Source: Liopterus haemorrhoidalis (taxonomy: Eukaryota > Arthropoda > Insecta > Coleoptera > Dytiscidae). From it: DNA of 64,000 bases. Below are positions 11,501 through 26,500 of the stretch, one piece after another (the stretch's first letter is position 1; each line of letters opens with the position of its first letter). Both the position numbers and the translations under genes were made by a program. The DNA lies in the NCBI GenBank assembly GCA_963971575.1, contig OZ020619.1, positions 24,186,813 to 24,250,812 of the forward strand, in the 5' to 3' direction. The notes beneath the pieces are model-generated. The model saw nothing but the letters and a program-made list of their open reading frames with translations, did not search any database and was not told the origin of the DNA.

Positions 11501-14500
11501 GCGGTCCTCCAGTGACGTAGCTAACAGACGGTGATTGAAACGCAAAATGACGAACATGTTTGTTCCTGCCCAGCATTTAAGAGACTAAGATCTTCAATTA
11601 TCCATATTTAAGTATTTTTATATTTTTTTATAAGAGAAGGAAGAATAAACAGCAGAGGAGGAAGTGTGCAGCGTAATTAAGTGCCTGAAGAAGGGAAAAG
11701 CGGCAGGACCTGGTAAAATAAAGAACGAAGCCTAGACATATGGAGGGGAGAAAGTGGCGGAAAAGATGGCAGAAATAATCCGAGGAGTATGGAAGGGAGA
11801 AGGATACCCAGAAGACTGGAGGGAACGAATAATAATTCCGATCCACAGAGCGACAGTGCTCAATAAGAGGCTATTGGAGGAAATAGAGGAAAAAGAAATA
11901 TTAGAGGAGACGTAGTCAGGTTTTAGGAAGGGAAGGGGGCGATAGATACATATACACGATAAATCACATAATTGCTGAGAGAATCAAGAGGAAAAGAGGG
12001 AAGATGACAAGCTGGACAGGCCGGAATTTTGGGAAGTATTGGAAAGAAGGGATGTAAGGGAGGAAATGATAAAAAGGATAAAGAAAATATACGAAGAGAC
12101 GAGGTGCAAGGTGAAGGTGGGAGAAGAAGAGTCAGCTTCTGGGTAAATATGGAGGTGAGTCAAGGCTGTCCGCTGAGCCCAACACTCTTCAACATATACG
12201 TAGCTGACCTGGAGGAAATAACGAGGAAGGTGCAAGACGGAGGAGTGGTGGTAGGAAAGAAGAAGTATTGGACAATGGGGTATGCTGATGATCTGATTCT
12301 GATGGCAGAGAATGAGCTAGGATTAAAGAGGATGATGGTCAAAGTGGACAAATACTTTAAAAGGAAAGAACTGGAGGTAAACAGAGATAAGACGAAAGTG
12401 ATCGTGTTTGGAAACGGGGGAGGAAAGAGAAAGAAAATAAGATGGGAATGGTCAGGGACAGAAACTGAAGAAGTGAAAAGTATGAAATACCTCTGATACG
12501 TTCTAACGAGGATCAATAGGGCAGAGCAACACGTTAGGGAAAGAGTGAAGAAAGCAAGAATGGTTATGGAAAAGCTATGGAGCATAGGAGAGAGGAGGTT
12601 TAACGACGATAATAAGTGGTGGGTGAAATTATTTTACGTGATAGTGAAGAGTATCCTCATGTACGGAGTTGAGATCTGGGAGTGGAAGGAATGGGAGAAA
12701 GTAGAAAGGGTACAAGAGGGATAGATGAGATGGATTATGGGATTAGACATAACGACACCAGGATATATAGTGAGGGAGGAAATGAAGAGGGAAAAGCTGA
12801 GAGTGGGAGCCAGAGCGAGGGTGGCGAAGTATGAGGATAAAATGAGAAAGGACGAAAGAAGGATGATATTAAGAGAATGCTGGGAAGAAAGAATGAATGA
12901 AGAACAAAAGGGTACACTGTCGGAAAGGGGAGAAAAAAGGAAAGAGTACTATTGGAGATGTGGGATGGAAACAAGGCAAGCTGAGCAAAAGAGAAACGGA
13001 GGAAGAAACACAGTAGAAGAATTGGGGAGGAGAAACAAGGAGGTACAGGAGCAGGAAAGAACAGTAAGAATAGACAATTCAAGGAATGTGCAAAGATATA
13101 GAGAGATAAGGACTGTAGGAATACCTAAATATTTGAAAGGGAGGAGAGGGAAGGCAGAGTTAGGAGGGTTGCCAGATTAAGATGTTGAAATGAAGAATGG
13201 AGCAACAGGTATTGGGCAAAACCACAGAGTCCTTATTATTAGGATAGGCTATGCAGAATGTGTAGGGAGGAGGAAAAATCCTTGGAACATCTAGCAAAAA
13301 GATGTGGAAAGATGATAAAATGGGAGGAAGAGATAAAGGAGCTGTTGAGTGAAGAAAGAAAGGGAGAAAGATGGGCGAGAGTACTCGAGGAAAGAAGGAA
13401 GGAATGCGGGAGGTAAGGCAAAACTGAGAATAGGATGGGAGAAGAGAGAGGCAAAGGAGGAAGAAAGAAGAGTGGGAAGATAAGCGAAAAAGAGACGAAA
13501 GAAGGGTGGAAGAACTGGAGTCAAGAAGGAAGGAGACCTGAAACGTAAGCCGAAAAGAGAATAGGAAGAAAGAGAGGGACACCGGAAGAAGAATGAAGAA
13601 TAAAGAAATTCATATAAAATTATTGTATATAATCAAATTTGTCATGTATTTTATTGTACTATTATGATTATTTCTATTCTCATGTAGTAGCTAAAACCCT
13701 AAACGCGGCAAGGCCTAGGGGAAATAAGGAATTATATATATATATTCTTATAATGTTTATGTTTTCCGTAAATTTTTATTTTGTCTATCTGTGATTTTTA
13801 TCCGAATGTTCAGATTTAATTTAATGCTAATTGCATTTTATATTGACGTACTCACTAACGATTACAATATTTATAGTTCAAATATCATCGTCGTGCAAAG
13901 AACCTAATTTGTCGTGATCATTTGTCGGTATAGTTACATAATTTATCATACTGATTACATATTTCTTCATCCCGTTATATTTTCCCCGTTATTTTACATC
14001 TTTTCTACAAAATGTTTTATGATTTAAATAATTAATGCATTTTTTGCAGTGCCCAGTAAGAAAATATTATTGGCATTTTCGGTCTATACAAATTGGTCGA
14101 AACTCTTTTCAATTCGTTCGGATCCAGGCAGTTTGGATTGCATCAATGGGATAAGATTCCTGGCAACAACGCAAATTGTTTTGTGCCATTCGATGATTAT
14201 ATATTTATTTATCCATACTTCAAACACCAATTTTCAAGCAGAGGTATTTATATATGTTTTTATTTATGCAATAGAGAAAACTATTTCCATTTAGAAGTAC
14301 TACTCCTGTTAACTAATATCGATATTCTCATATTTAAGTAAAAATTGTCTGTTTTATTATATTATTCAAGTTGGAACTGCTCAAGTGTTACAGGCCTATA
14401 ACTTACGAAAAACAGACAGAATTGTTTTTTTTTTTATAATAAGGACATCTGGTGACCCTTAAAATAAGTGTACCAATTTATTCAATAATGTTTTCAAACT

Positions 14501-17500
14501 TTTTATTATTTTAATAGAATTTTAAGGATTCAGGATCAGTTTTTCTAGCAACTTTATCTGCCGTTGAGACGTTCTTTTTTATTGGCGGCCTACTGCTGTC
14601 CTATAATTTTCTGAAATCCAATGAAAAAGAATTAAAGTTTAATATATGGAAACATTATGCTCATAGATATCTCAGGTATGTTAATATTTGTAAAGTTTTT
14701 TATTTAAGAGAAATGCCAGTCATTGCAATAATTAAAAATAATATTACAAGGCTTTTTATACGCAATTCCAGTTGTTGGAGACTTATACTAGGTGATCAAT
14801 ATTGATTTATCGTTATATTTAATAATTTTATTCTATTTTATATAAAAAAAAAAAGGTCAGGACTGAATTTTATGCGAAATGGTATTTATGCTAATGAGCA
14901 AGCAGTGGCGGATTTAGGGGGGAGGGCTGACTGAGCTACAGCCAGGGACCTACGATATTAAGGGGCTTCCAAATAATGTAATAAAAAAATATACTACCAT
15001 TGAAAAGTTAATACTGAAAATAATTTATATGCAATTAAATGAAGAACTGAATTTGTGAAATTATGAAGATGTTCGATCAATCTGTTCGGAGTGGCTCTAC
15101 TGTGTTTGGCCGACTGTACTTACTGCGTCGCTGGGCGACGCTTGGGCTGTACATTGCAAGGTCACATTTGCAATGTTACAAATACGAACGTCAAATTTAG
15201 TCACGGAAATACAAATTGCTGTTGAAGCGTACGTCAAATACAAAAAAAATTGAGTTTTTGATTTATATTACTAGAATTTGTGTAGTAGTAAAAGAAAACA
15301 GCTGTGGGTCTTTTTAAGTTGTTTGCCTTTATAATTACGTTTTTCTGATTTTTTTTTTAGTCACTTTATGTCGGAAGTAGTATGTAGCAGACTTAAAAAA
15401 AAAATCTTAAGAATAAGTAGTACTTTATTTGAGTTTTTGTTAATTAATATAATTAGCTTTTTTACCTGAAAAATAAAGTCAAAGTTCATTAATAGTTACA
15501 TGACGTAATTTTTTTTATGGAAAGGGATGTACTTTAAGAGATGATTAATTTATTTATTTATTTGTTTCTTAAATAAATAAACTTTATATTTTTAAACAAT
15601 ATACACGTTAACTAACTTGAGTAGATTCTGTTGCTGGTTCTCGCTAAAACATCATAATAAGAAAAAAAATCAAGGGTGTACTCCTAAAAAAAAAAAAAGT
15701 GGCAGAGCGTTAGTAAAAAAAAAAAAAACAATAAAGTTCAAAATCTTGAAATATTTATTTGAAAATATTTAAATCAACATATTTAACCAAACTACACAAA
15801 TATTCAGAAATATTCCTTACTATATAACAAGCGATAAAATTATGTCAAACTGACAAAAATAAATTATATAATATTTACAGTTATTGAATTAAGAAAAGTG
15901 CCAGAGCGTCGCCCTGCCACTCAAAAAAGGTACCAGAACAGGCGACCTGGCACCATTACACCCCTGAAATTATTTGTTTCACAAAATTTTAACTTGATAA
16001 ATATTTTGCCTCTTATGCCATCCTCAGACTTACCTAAATAACTGAATAGTTTAAAAAAGGTTGAAATACAAACATTTTTGGAGGGAAATCTAAATTGTAG
16101 AGATACTACCTAAATCAACTATTTATCCATGATGGTATCCAACTGCAGTGGAGAGCGTTCGTTTTCGAAGTTGAAGAGATTAAAAAATGAACTTCGAAGT
16201 TCAATGGGACAGCGGAGACTCACTCTACTGTGTCTCATGAGCATAGAACATGAAATTGTTAGCTCATTAAACTTTTCGTAGTTGATAGATGACTTTGCTC
16301 AAAGAAAATTTCGCAAACGAGCCATCTAAAAATTTTGTATATATATATATATATATCTGCCTAATTCCAATTTCTAATATAGTCGGATTGCTGATAAGTG
16401 ACTGTCACTACTTGACACATAGAAACCTGTATGTGTCAAGTAGTGCATTCATATAATCTAGTTACCATTTTTCAGCGATTTTAAAAATGTTTTTTGTTAT
16501 TTGTCATAGCTGTCAGTTTCTAGTAACAATATTAATTAATAGAGCTTTCTGCCAATTATTAAATTCACAAACTTTAATTTTAAATCTGCTGGAATATTTT
16601 AATTCCGAAAAAGAGGACAATGGGCCACTTATTTTTCTATCTTGTGTCCATCAAAGAGTAGCAGTTGCCTTAAAGATTTCGGAATCAACAATTCGTAGAA
16701 TTATAAAATGTAATAAATCTGAACTTATCACTAACAAAATCACGAGAAAATGAAGGGAATTAAAATCTGAACCAGTTTATTTTATTGATATATTGGCACA
16801 AACGTATGGTCATGAAGTACTAAGATTACCTCCTTATCTCTGCCAGTTTAACCCCATTGAACTAATTTGGGGTAGGTATAACAAAAAATTATTATGATAG
16901 ACATATTGGTCAAAACGGGTAAAGTGATAACGAAGTTTTGAAAATGTGACAAGTAGCCTGTGATCAAATTAGTTGGGCAAAATCTGTTAAAAAAATCCAG
17001 TAATCCAGTAATAATAAATACAAGAAATGACAGTGATAGTTCAGATGACGACGATATCATGCGTAATGCATGAGTATAAGTTTTTCCTTATTTATAATTA
17101 TTAACTTAAAATTAATAATTTTGTTTGTTTCAGTACTGCTATGAATTTATTTTCGTGCTCTAATTAGTAAAGATATCTACGACTCATGCCTTTTCTTTCT
17201 AATGCTTTGTTTTTTATTAAAATAATTTGGATGGTTAGTTGTCAACTTGCGTCACTATACGTTACTATGGGTATGCAAATAATTATAATGATATAGACAG
17301 AGAAAGCATATAGTATTGTATATCGATACTTGTAGCAACGAACAGTCACCTATCAGCAATCCGACTATAATAAGTATGACAGTAAGCACAATTATTTATG
17401 TGTATGTATATATGTGTACTTTATAGGCTTAGTAATGTTATTAATTCAAAAAATTGTTTGCGTATGAATTACTAATATATTTTAAACCCCCTTTGGTCTT

Positions 17501-20500
17501 ATTTATATTCTATTAAAATATAAATATATTTTTACACATTTCAGGTTTTATTAAAGCAAAATAATAGTTTATGAAGAAAAAATTTGTAAAATCACATTCA
17601 TAAAATGTATTTTTTCTTTTTCATTGTCTTAAGTTATTGTAATGTCTGTATTTGAACGGTATAAGTATGTGCATATATATGACAAGAATATGATCCTTTT
17701 TTACTAGTAAACAAAAATCTAGGGCAAAAAACTAGGGTAATTTGATACTAGGGCCCCGACAAATTTTTCAGCCAGGGGCCTCGTACAAGCTAAATCCGCC
17801 CCTGTGAGCAAGCAACATGTGTTCACGAAGATATGCATGAGCGGCGTACCTAATGTTTTTATAACTTATTGTTTAACTTCTGTTCAGTTTAATATCAATA
17901 TTTAGTTTCATGTACAGTCCATCTATTTAAGCCTGGCAGATGACCTTGGGTGCGCAGTAGCAATCACTAGAAATTGGAGTGGGGACGTCCGTTGACTTCA
18001 GACTGTCTTGCTGCAAGTATCAGTGAAAGTACATTCGGATGAAAAAGTATAATGGAATTTAAGACGAAATTATGCGGGCGCGTAAACAATAAGTCAGTGT
18101 AAGGAGATTATTAGTAATGTGATTGACTTTATGACTAAGTGAGCTGCAGCAGGGAACGTGATTATACCTTTGAAGAATATTTTGGATCGAGTTTCAGCGT
18201 GCACAGGCGTTTCTGCAAGAAGTTTAAGTAGATTTAACAATGAAAAAAAAGTGTCTGCAGGTTAGACAAGTTAAAAGTTGTAATACAATATAACTTTAAT
18301 ACAAAGATGAGACACGGACGGAACAAATATTTTGAACAAAAGAATCCGAAATTTCACGTTCTAAATTAACAATCATAATAAATATCTTTGTTATAAGACG
18401 CAACAAAGCTGTTCAACAAAAACATTTATTTTGTTTGGTAAACTTAGTTCAGTTCTTAACAGGCTTTTCATTTTTATTTCATTGTTATATTATTTATACA
18501 TTATTATTTTCTAAATTTAGGTGAATGTTCCACATTTTCGTCACCTAGAAAACAGAAAGAAAGAAGTGAACAGAAAATATGAAATAAAAAAAGTAATCCA
18601 TTAAATTGTGGAAAAAATTAATATTTTGATGAAAACTTGTGTCTCGTACTGTACAGTCCAAGCGCTCGACTCTCTCTTTCTTTCCGAATGCGTTCTTCAT
18701 ATGCGCGAAACTGATTTCCCACACGCCAGTACTAAATAGATTTGCTGTATGTGTATTAATCAACATTTATATTGAAAATTGTAATCCCGAGCTCGTTATC
18801 AAATGTGTATTGAATAATATTTTAAATAAAATGTCAAAATTATATATGTATGTATCACGCACGGCTATACATTTAGTCTAGTTCACCATTATTGGTAAGT
18901 GGGCAAAAATATATTGCAGTGGAGCGCCCAAAACAATCAATATTGATTACCCGGTGCTACCATTTTTACCGACCGTCAACATACACCGTATTTTTTGGAC
19001 CATAAGACACACCTTTTTACACAGAAAAATCGACTTAAAATTGGGGTGCGTCTTATGGTCTGAAGGTATACGAGTTGTTTAAAATGTGAGCGATGTTAGT
19101 ATGGAATCAATTCAGAACGCATAAAACAGAATCAACCAAGGAAATGAATATAGAATTAACTGTCATTTCTGGAGGCCTTACAAGTCAACGACAGCTCTTG
19201 GATGTGTCGATTAATAAACCATTTAATAATTTTATACGGGAAGAGTGGAACAAATGAATGATAAAGCCAAAACATGATGTACAGCAACAGGACGTATGAA
19301 AGGGCCGGTAATTTCAAAAGTATGTACTTGGGTAAAAAATTCGTGGTTAGTTGTAAAAGAAAAGACGATTATAAAGTTTTTATGAAATGCGGTATAAGTA
19401 ACGTATAAGTATCAAAGATGACTGGGTTTTGAAGAGATTGACAACAATAGTTCAGACGAAAATAATACGAACAGTGACATTAACGAGACGAGTGATAGTA
19501 TAGACATTGAAGATGAACAAAATGTTACTTGTTCAAGTTATAGTAATAATAAATATTTTTTCTTAAAATTGTCTCATAAATTTTTGGTGCGTCTTATCGT
19601 CCGAAAAATATGGTATAAGGGAGGTATTGTGATCATACCGATTTTAACATGTCGAGATTTCGATGGATCTCCACGATTGAGGTCCCTACATAACGTTTTG
19701 ACTATTTCTAACATGATGTCTGTCGGTCTGTCTGTCCGTCCGTCCATCTGTCCGTCCGTCCTTCTGTCCGTCTGTCTGTGTACACGTGCAGAGCAAATTC
19801 GGCTGAAAGGATTTTTATGAAACTTCATATTTAAGCTGCTGCTATCAATGGCACGAGTTGATCTACTTTTAGTAAAAATCGGTTGACTAAAAATGGAGTT
19901 TACTCGTGTCGATTTTAAGATTTTTGCGAATATTTCACAACAAAAAATATTTAGAAAAAATTTATTGAACAAAAGTTGCTATAAAAGCAATAACTAACAA
20001 CTTTTATTTGAAACATTTTTTGATAAAACGAAAAAAAAGTCAATTTTTTCATACTTATATGTATATAACGTTTCCATGGTCATGATAAATAATATCTCTG
20101 TTAGAAAATATTAGGCCAAGTTATTTCTACTGTGCTGCTAGAATTTATTTTATACAAGTACTTTATGATGTCGGTCGGTCCTGTGGTGGCCACAGCTGAT
20201 TTTTTAACATAACCTGACCACCTAGTATTTAGGATCTAGTCTGTCTGTCTTTACGCTACAAATACATTTTGGGGTTATGAGGTATTCCCATGGTAAAAAG
20301 TGCGCTGAATCTATTGGAAAATACCTCGTAAGCCGCAGGGGATTGACTTTAGTGCTGTACCCTGTGAAAAAAAAAACCTCGTATCCAAAACTGGTACAGT
20401 TGTTGGTACTGGTACTGGTACCTGTACTGGTACCTCGTTACCCACCTTTTACTGACATAAACACGTTAAATTACGGAATAAAAGAAATACATTTGTCACT

Positions 20501-23500
20501 TTGAATATAATAAAAGAAATTACCAATAATTCAAACAAATTTATCAGTTTTTCAATCATTAAGAATGTTTTGTTGCTCTCCTGAAAAGTTGAGTTTTTTG
20601 AGTTATGAGGTATTAGAATTACGCCACCGATATACAGGGTGTTTTTTTGAAACGCCGCACCTCGAATTACTCCTTTATTTAAAGAAATACAAAAAAATCT
20701 TTAGTAAAAAACTAGACAAAAGGGCCCACTTAAGAGCGTAATGTACCTAGGTTACGCGCAACGGAAACGTGCATTTAGAAGGGCCAAAGAATTTGGACCA
20801 AATGTTGTCGGATCAATTTGATTTTTTTTTTAATTTGAAGATAAAGATTGGCCCCGTTGGATTTCAGAGTTAAAATTTGGTTTTATTCTTAATTTTCAGT
20901 TTTATAATGTCCTAAACTTTGTCTAACTTCACATCACTGTTACTCCGTAAATCAATAACAATTGCAAATTCCATAGCTGAAATCCTCTAAATTGTACTTT
21001 TATCTTTAAAATGAGCCCTTGTTTATGAAAATTAATTAATATTTAGCACCAATTCTTTGACCCACACTGAAACACTATTTATATGAAATACTGGCATTTA
21101 CAAGCATCGAGAGATGTATCCATCTGGTAGCGTGGTTTTAAACTAATCTAGTCATAGTAGAGGGAGTCTTAAGCTCCGCCCTAATTTTCTACACATATCT
21201 TTGTATTTGGTGTTTAATTAGTAAGATATAAACTGTTGACTATGCTTATTCAATAATTTTCTATTGTTTTATAAAAATTGGTAACTGAAGATCTTTGGAA
21301 TAAAACAGTTTGTGTGTCAAATTTACGTGTTTTATTTTAGACTTTGCTCTTTCCGTGGTAGAATACAAATTCATATTGACCGGTTTTTTAAATTTCATCC
21401 CTAAAGGGTGATAAGGGGTGAAATGTGAGTTCAAAGATTCCTTAATATCTTTGAGGTCCAATAAGATATCGACTTGGTTTTTGCTTACAAAGATAGCCCG
21501 TACAAATACCGAAAAACTTATTTCAGAATTTTGTCCTAATCAACCCTTAAAGGGGCGAATCTACAATTGGGGCGAATTATACATCCCGTCGTATTTCCTG
21601 TGTTTGTCGGGTATTAACATTCCTTTTTGGCACTTAGGTGTCTTTTTAAGATATCTCGAAAGAGTTTTGACTGTTTCTTTAAATTTCACCCCTAAAGGGT
21701 GAAAAGGGATGAAATGCGATTTCAAGGATTCCTAATATTTCTTAGGACCAATAAGATATTGACTTGGTTTTTGCTTACACAGACTACCCATGCAAATTCC
21801 GAAAAACCTATTTCAGGATTTTATCCTAATCAACCCCTAAAAGGGTGAATTTTACATCCCGTCATATTTCCTGTGATTGTTGAGATGTAACATTTCTTTT
21901 TGGCACATAGGTGCTTTTTAAAATATCTCGAAACAGTTTTGACAGTTTTTTAAAATTTCACCCCTAAAGGGTGATAAGGGGTGAAATGTGATTTAAAGGA
22001 ATCCTTAATAACTCTTAGAACCAATAAGATATCGACTTGGTTTTTGCTTACAAAGACTACCCATGCAAATTCCGAAAAACGTGTTTCAGGATTTTATCCT
22101 AATCAACCCCTAAAGGGGTGATCCTACAATCGGGGTGAATTATACATCCCGTCATATTTCCTGAGTTTGTTTGGTTGCAACATTCCTTTTTGGCACATAG
22201 GTGTCTAAAATATCTCGAAATAATTTTGACAGTTATTTAAAATTTCACCCCTTAAGGGTGAAAAGGGGTATCATGTGATTTCAAGAATTGCTTAATATCT
22301 CTTAGGACCAATAAGATATCGACTTGGTTTTTGCTTAGAAAAATAACCCGTACAAATACCAAAAAACTTATTTCAGAATTTTGCCCTAATCAACCCCTAA
22401 AGGGGTCAATCTACAATTGGGGTGAATTATATATCCCGTCGTATTTCCTGTGTTTGTCGAATTTTAACATTCCTTTTTGGCACATAGGTGTCTTTTTATG
22501 ACATCTTGAAATAATTTTGACAGTTTTTTTAAATTTCACCCCTTAAGGGTGAAAAGAGGTGAAATGTGATTTCAAGATTCCATAATACCTCTTAGGACTA
22601 ATAAGATATTGACTTGGTTTTTGCTTACAAAGACTACCTATGCAAATTCCGAAAAATGTGTTTCAGGGTTTTATCCTAATCAACCCCTAATCAATTGTGG
22701 TTTGAAGGATTCCTTAATATCTCTTAGGACCTATAAGATATCGACTTGCATTTTGCTTACAAAGATTAGCCATACAAATACCGATAAACTTATTTCAGGA
22801 TTTTGTCCTAATCAACCCCTAAAGGGGTGGATCTACGGTCGGGGTGAATTATACACCCCACCGTATTTCCTGTGTTTGTTGAGTTATAAAATTACTTTTT
22901 GGCACATATGTGTCTTTTTAAAATATCTCGAAATGATACTGGCAGTTTTTTACAATTATATCCCTTAAGGGTGAAAAGGGGTGAAATGTGAATTCAGGCA
23001 TTCCTTAATATCTCTTAGGACCAATGAGATATCGACTTGATTTTTGCTTACAAAGATTACCATACAAATGCCAAAAAACCTATTTCAGGATTTTGTCCTA
23101 ATCGACCCCTAAAGGGGTGAATCAACAATTGGGGCGAATTATACATCCCGTTGTATTTCCTGTGTTTGTTGAGTTATAAAATTACTTTTCGGCACATGTG
23201 TCTTTTCAAAATATCTCGAAATGTTATTGACAGTTTTTTAAAATTGCATACCTTAAGGGTGAAAAGGGGTGAAATGTGAATTCAGGGATTCCTTAATATC
23301 TCTTGGGACCAATGAGATGACTTGATTTTTGCTTACAAAGATTACATTAATCTACAGTTGGGGCGAATTATACATCCCGTTGTATTTCTTGTGTTTGTTG
23401 AGTTATAAATTTATTTTTTGCACATATGTGTCTTTTTAAAATATCTAGAAATGGTATTGGCAGTTTTTTAAAATTATATCCCTTAAGGGTGAACAGGGGT

Positions 23501-26500
23501 GAAATGTGAATTCAGGGATTCCTTAATATCTCTTGGGACCAATGAGATAACTTGATTTTTGCTTACAAAGATCACTCTTACAATTGCCGAAAAACTTGTT
23601 TGAAGATTTTGTCCTAATCAATCCCTAAAGGGGTGAATCTACAATTGGGGCGAATTATACATCCCGTTGTATTTCCTGTGTTTGTTGAGATATAAAATTA
23701 CTTTTTGGCACATATGTGTATTTTTAAAATATCTCGAAATGCTATTGACAGTTTTTTAAAATTGCATCCCTTAAGGCTGAAATGGGGTGAAATATGAATT
23801 CAGGCATTCCTTAATATCTTTTAGGACCAATGAGATAATAATAATAATAATAATATAATAATAATAATTTTATTGGTCCAGAAGATTATATGCATACATA
23901 ATATTGGACAAGTCATTATTTTTCATATTTCAATACAATTGATTATTATTATGGTCAAAACAGTTTATGATTACTTCCAAATAAAAAATACAGAAAATAT
24001 TTTTAATATATACAAAATCTTGCATCAGTGCAGTTGTCATAGAAAACTTATCAGTTGTTTTTTATTATTTATTACTCATTCTAATTACATCACTAATAGA
24101 AATACTATTAGACGTTAGTATTTAATTAATTAATAAACCAAATAATAATTTATTAATTTCGTCCTTTCAATAAAAAATTACTGATAAAACAGTTTTTGTC
24201 AAATATAAAATAATAAATAAGTTTATAAATAAATTTTAAAAAATAAATAAATAAAATTAAAAGTAAAATTTATAAATATCAATACATGAATTAGTCCGTT
24301 TTAATGACGTTGTAAAAGATACTCATTAAGATTATAGTAACATTTTTTTATTAAGAAGTCAACAAGCTGACATTTAAATGTTTTAAGTGATCCATAATCT
24401 TTCAGGTGTTGCGGCAAATTGTTGTAAATTTTCTTTGATAATATGGTCGGATTGTTAGATGTAATAGCAAATTTAGTTTTAGGTACTTGTAAATGTGCTT
24501 TTTGCCTCGTGTTGTATGCATGAATATCTGACCTTCTTTCATAATCTGACAAATTTTGTCGTACATATACACAGGCTTGATACACATACATACTTGGTAA
24601 AGTCAAAATCTTTAGATTTTTAAATATATTAACACAGGATGTTCTTTGGCTGCAACCAACCATATTACGTAGAATACGTTTTTGTAGCCGAAACAATCTG
24701 ATGAGTTCTGAACCTGTACCCCAACAAAGTATACCATAAGATAGTATAGAATATATATTTGCAAAGTAATAGGTTCTGACTACTTCTTTACTACATGTTT
24801 TGGATATAATTTTTAGTTTCCAACATTCTTGGGACATTCTTTTGCACAAAAAGTCAATTTGAGTATCCCAAGTAAGATGCTGGTCCAGATGAATACCCAG
24901 AAGTTTCGCAGATGCAACTTGAATGACAGACTTCTTATTTTTAATCAACTGGCTAACATCGTAATTCAATTTACTTTTAGAAAATTTTATGAAACTACAT
25001 TTCTCATAATTTAAGAGTAGATCATTTGATTGCAACCAATTGCTTAAAGAATGTAAATCTTTGTTAACGTTTGTTACAAGAGCTTGACAATCTGCGTCAG
25101 AACCCATTACTGTGGTATCATCTGCAAAAGCTACAAGTTCCGAACTCAGAGCACCCTCTACAATGTCGTTTACATATAATATATACAAGAGAGGCCCCAG
25201 TACACTACCTTGTGGAACCCCTTGGATTACAGATAAATGATTTGATTTTGACTCACCAATTTGAACATATTGTGCCCTGTTTTCGAGGTATGATGTAAGC
25301 CAATCCAAGGCTTTTCCTCTTATTCCTAGATTTTCAAGTTTCCCTAGCAGTATTTTGTGATCGACACGATCAAATGCTTTTGATAGATCCAAAAATACTG
25401 CTAATGTGTGCCGGTTTTTGTCCAAATTTTCATATATAAAATTTAGTATGTTTAAAAGTGCCGTGGTTGTTGAACGTCCTTTTCTGAAACCATGTTGCTC
25501 CGATATTATAACTGCACTCTTCTCCATGAATTCAACAATTCTAATCGACATTATTTTTTCAAATATTTTAGATATGGGAGAGAGCAATGATATCGGTCGA
25601 TAGTTTTCTACCTGTTCTTTATCACCTTTTTTAAATATCGGAACAACTTTGGCTATTTTCAGGTCACTAGGAAAAAGACCTTGAGAAAAGGATTTGTTTA
25701 TTAAATGTGCTAGTGGTTTAGCAATGAATTGAATGCATTTTTTTTATTATTTTTGAGCTAATTCCATCATAACCTGAGGAATACGATATTTTCATATTTT
25801 TAACAACGTTTGAAACTTCTACTTCATCAGTTGGATTTAAAAATATACTATGTTCGTTCCAATAGTTCATAGTATTTACAACGCAATTACTGTTTGGGGA
25901 TTTATTTATTGTAGTGTAAAATTTGTTCATGTGGTTACTTATTTCTAAGTGACATGTGCAAATTTTACCATTTATATTTAATTTAATCCCATCAGAACTG
26001 TCGGATTCCCGTTTACTTTGTAAATTATTTTTAATAACTGTCCAAGTTGCTTTACTTTTATTATTCGAGTTCAAAATCAAATCATTATTGTACTGCCGTT
26101 TTGCCAGCTGTATGGTTTTCCTGTAAATTTTCTTGTATAATTTATAATGCTCTAGATTCGCTCTAGTTCCATGTCTAGATAACATATATAAATCTTTTAA
26201 GGTTTTGGAAGAGGTTTGGATTCCTTTTGTTAGCCATGGAGGTTTTCTTTTCCCGTTTTTATGTTTGACATTTTTTTTTGGAAAAGAAACTTCAAAGTAG
26301 TAATTAAATGTTTCCATAAATGTATTGAAAGCTGCATTTAAACTACAAGTATCACTGTAAATGCCTTTCCATTCCTCCATGACTAGAAAATTATTAAAAA
26401 TAATGTAATTTTCATCATTCATTATCCTTACCTCTTTTTTTGCTTTATTGTGATCCCGACTTATTTCGACTTCCTTGAGAGTTATCAACTGACCAAAGTG

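Larger units (their letters stand above)
14903..17804 (+). mobile_element. hAT transposon with nested insertions
   Basis: The ends 'cagtggcggatttagggg' and 'taaatccgcccctg' are inverted, and both flanks carry tgagcaag (14895-14902, 17805-17812), a perfect 8-bp duplication. It holds a hAT transposase C-terminus, a Tc1-like element (16380-17367), and a poorly bounded insert around 15670-15963 ('agagcgtcgccctgccac'). Confidence 0.9.

Noticed and set aside
12160..13582. Several Ser/Phe/Leu-rich minus-strand open frames
   Set aside because: They are the antisense of the purine-rich LINE on the + strand. Their low complexity follows from that base skew.
22609..22968. 119-codon open frame in the array
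   Set aside because: It lies wholly in satellite units and neighbouring units do not keep the frame.
21376..23833. Regular repeats resembling an array with spacers (CRISPR-like)
   Set aside because: Units are ~288 bp and similar throughout. There are no short repeats with unique spacers, and the genome is eukaryotic.
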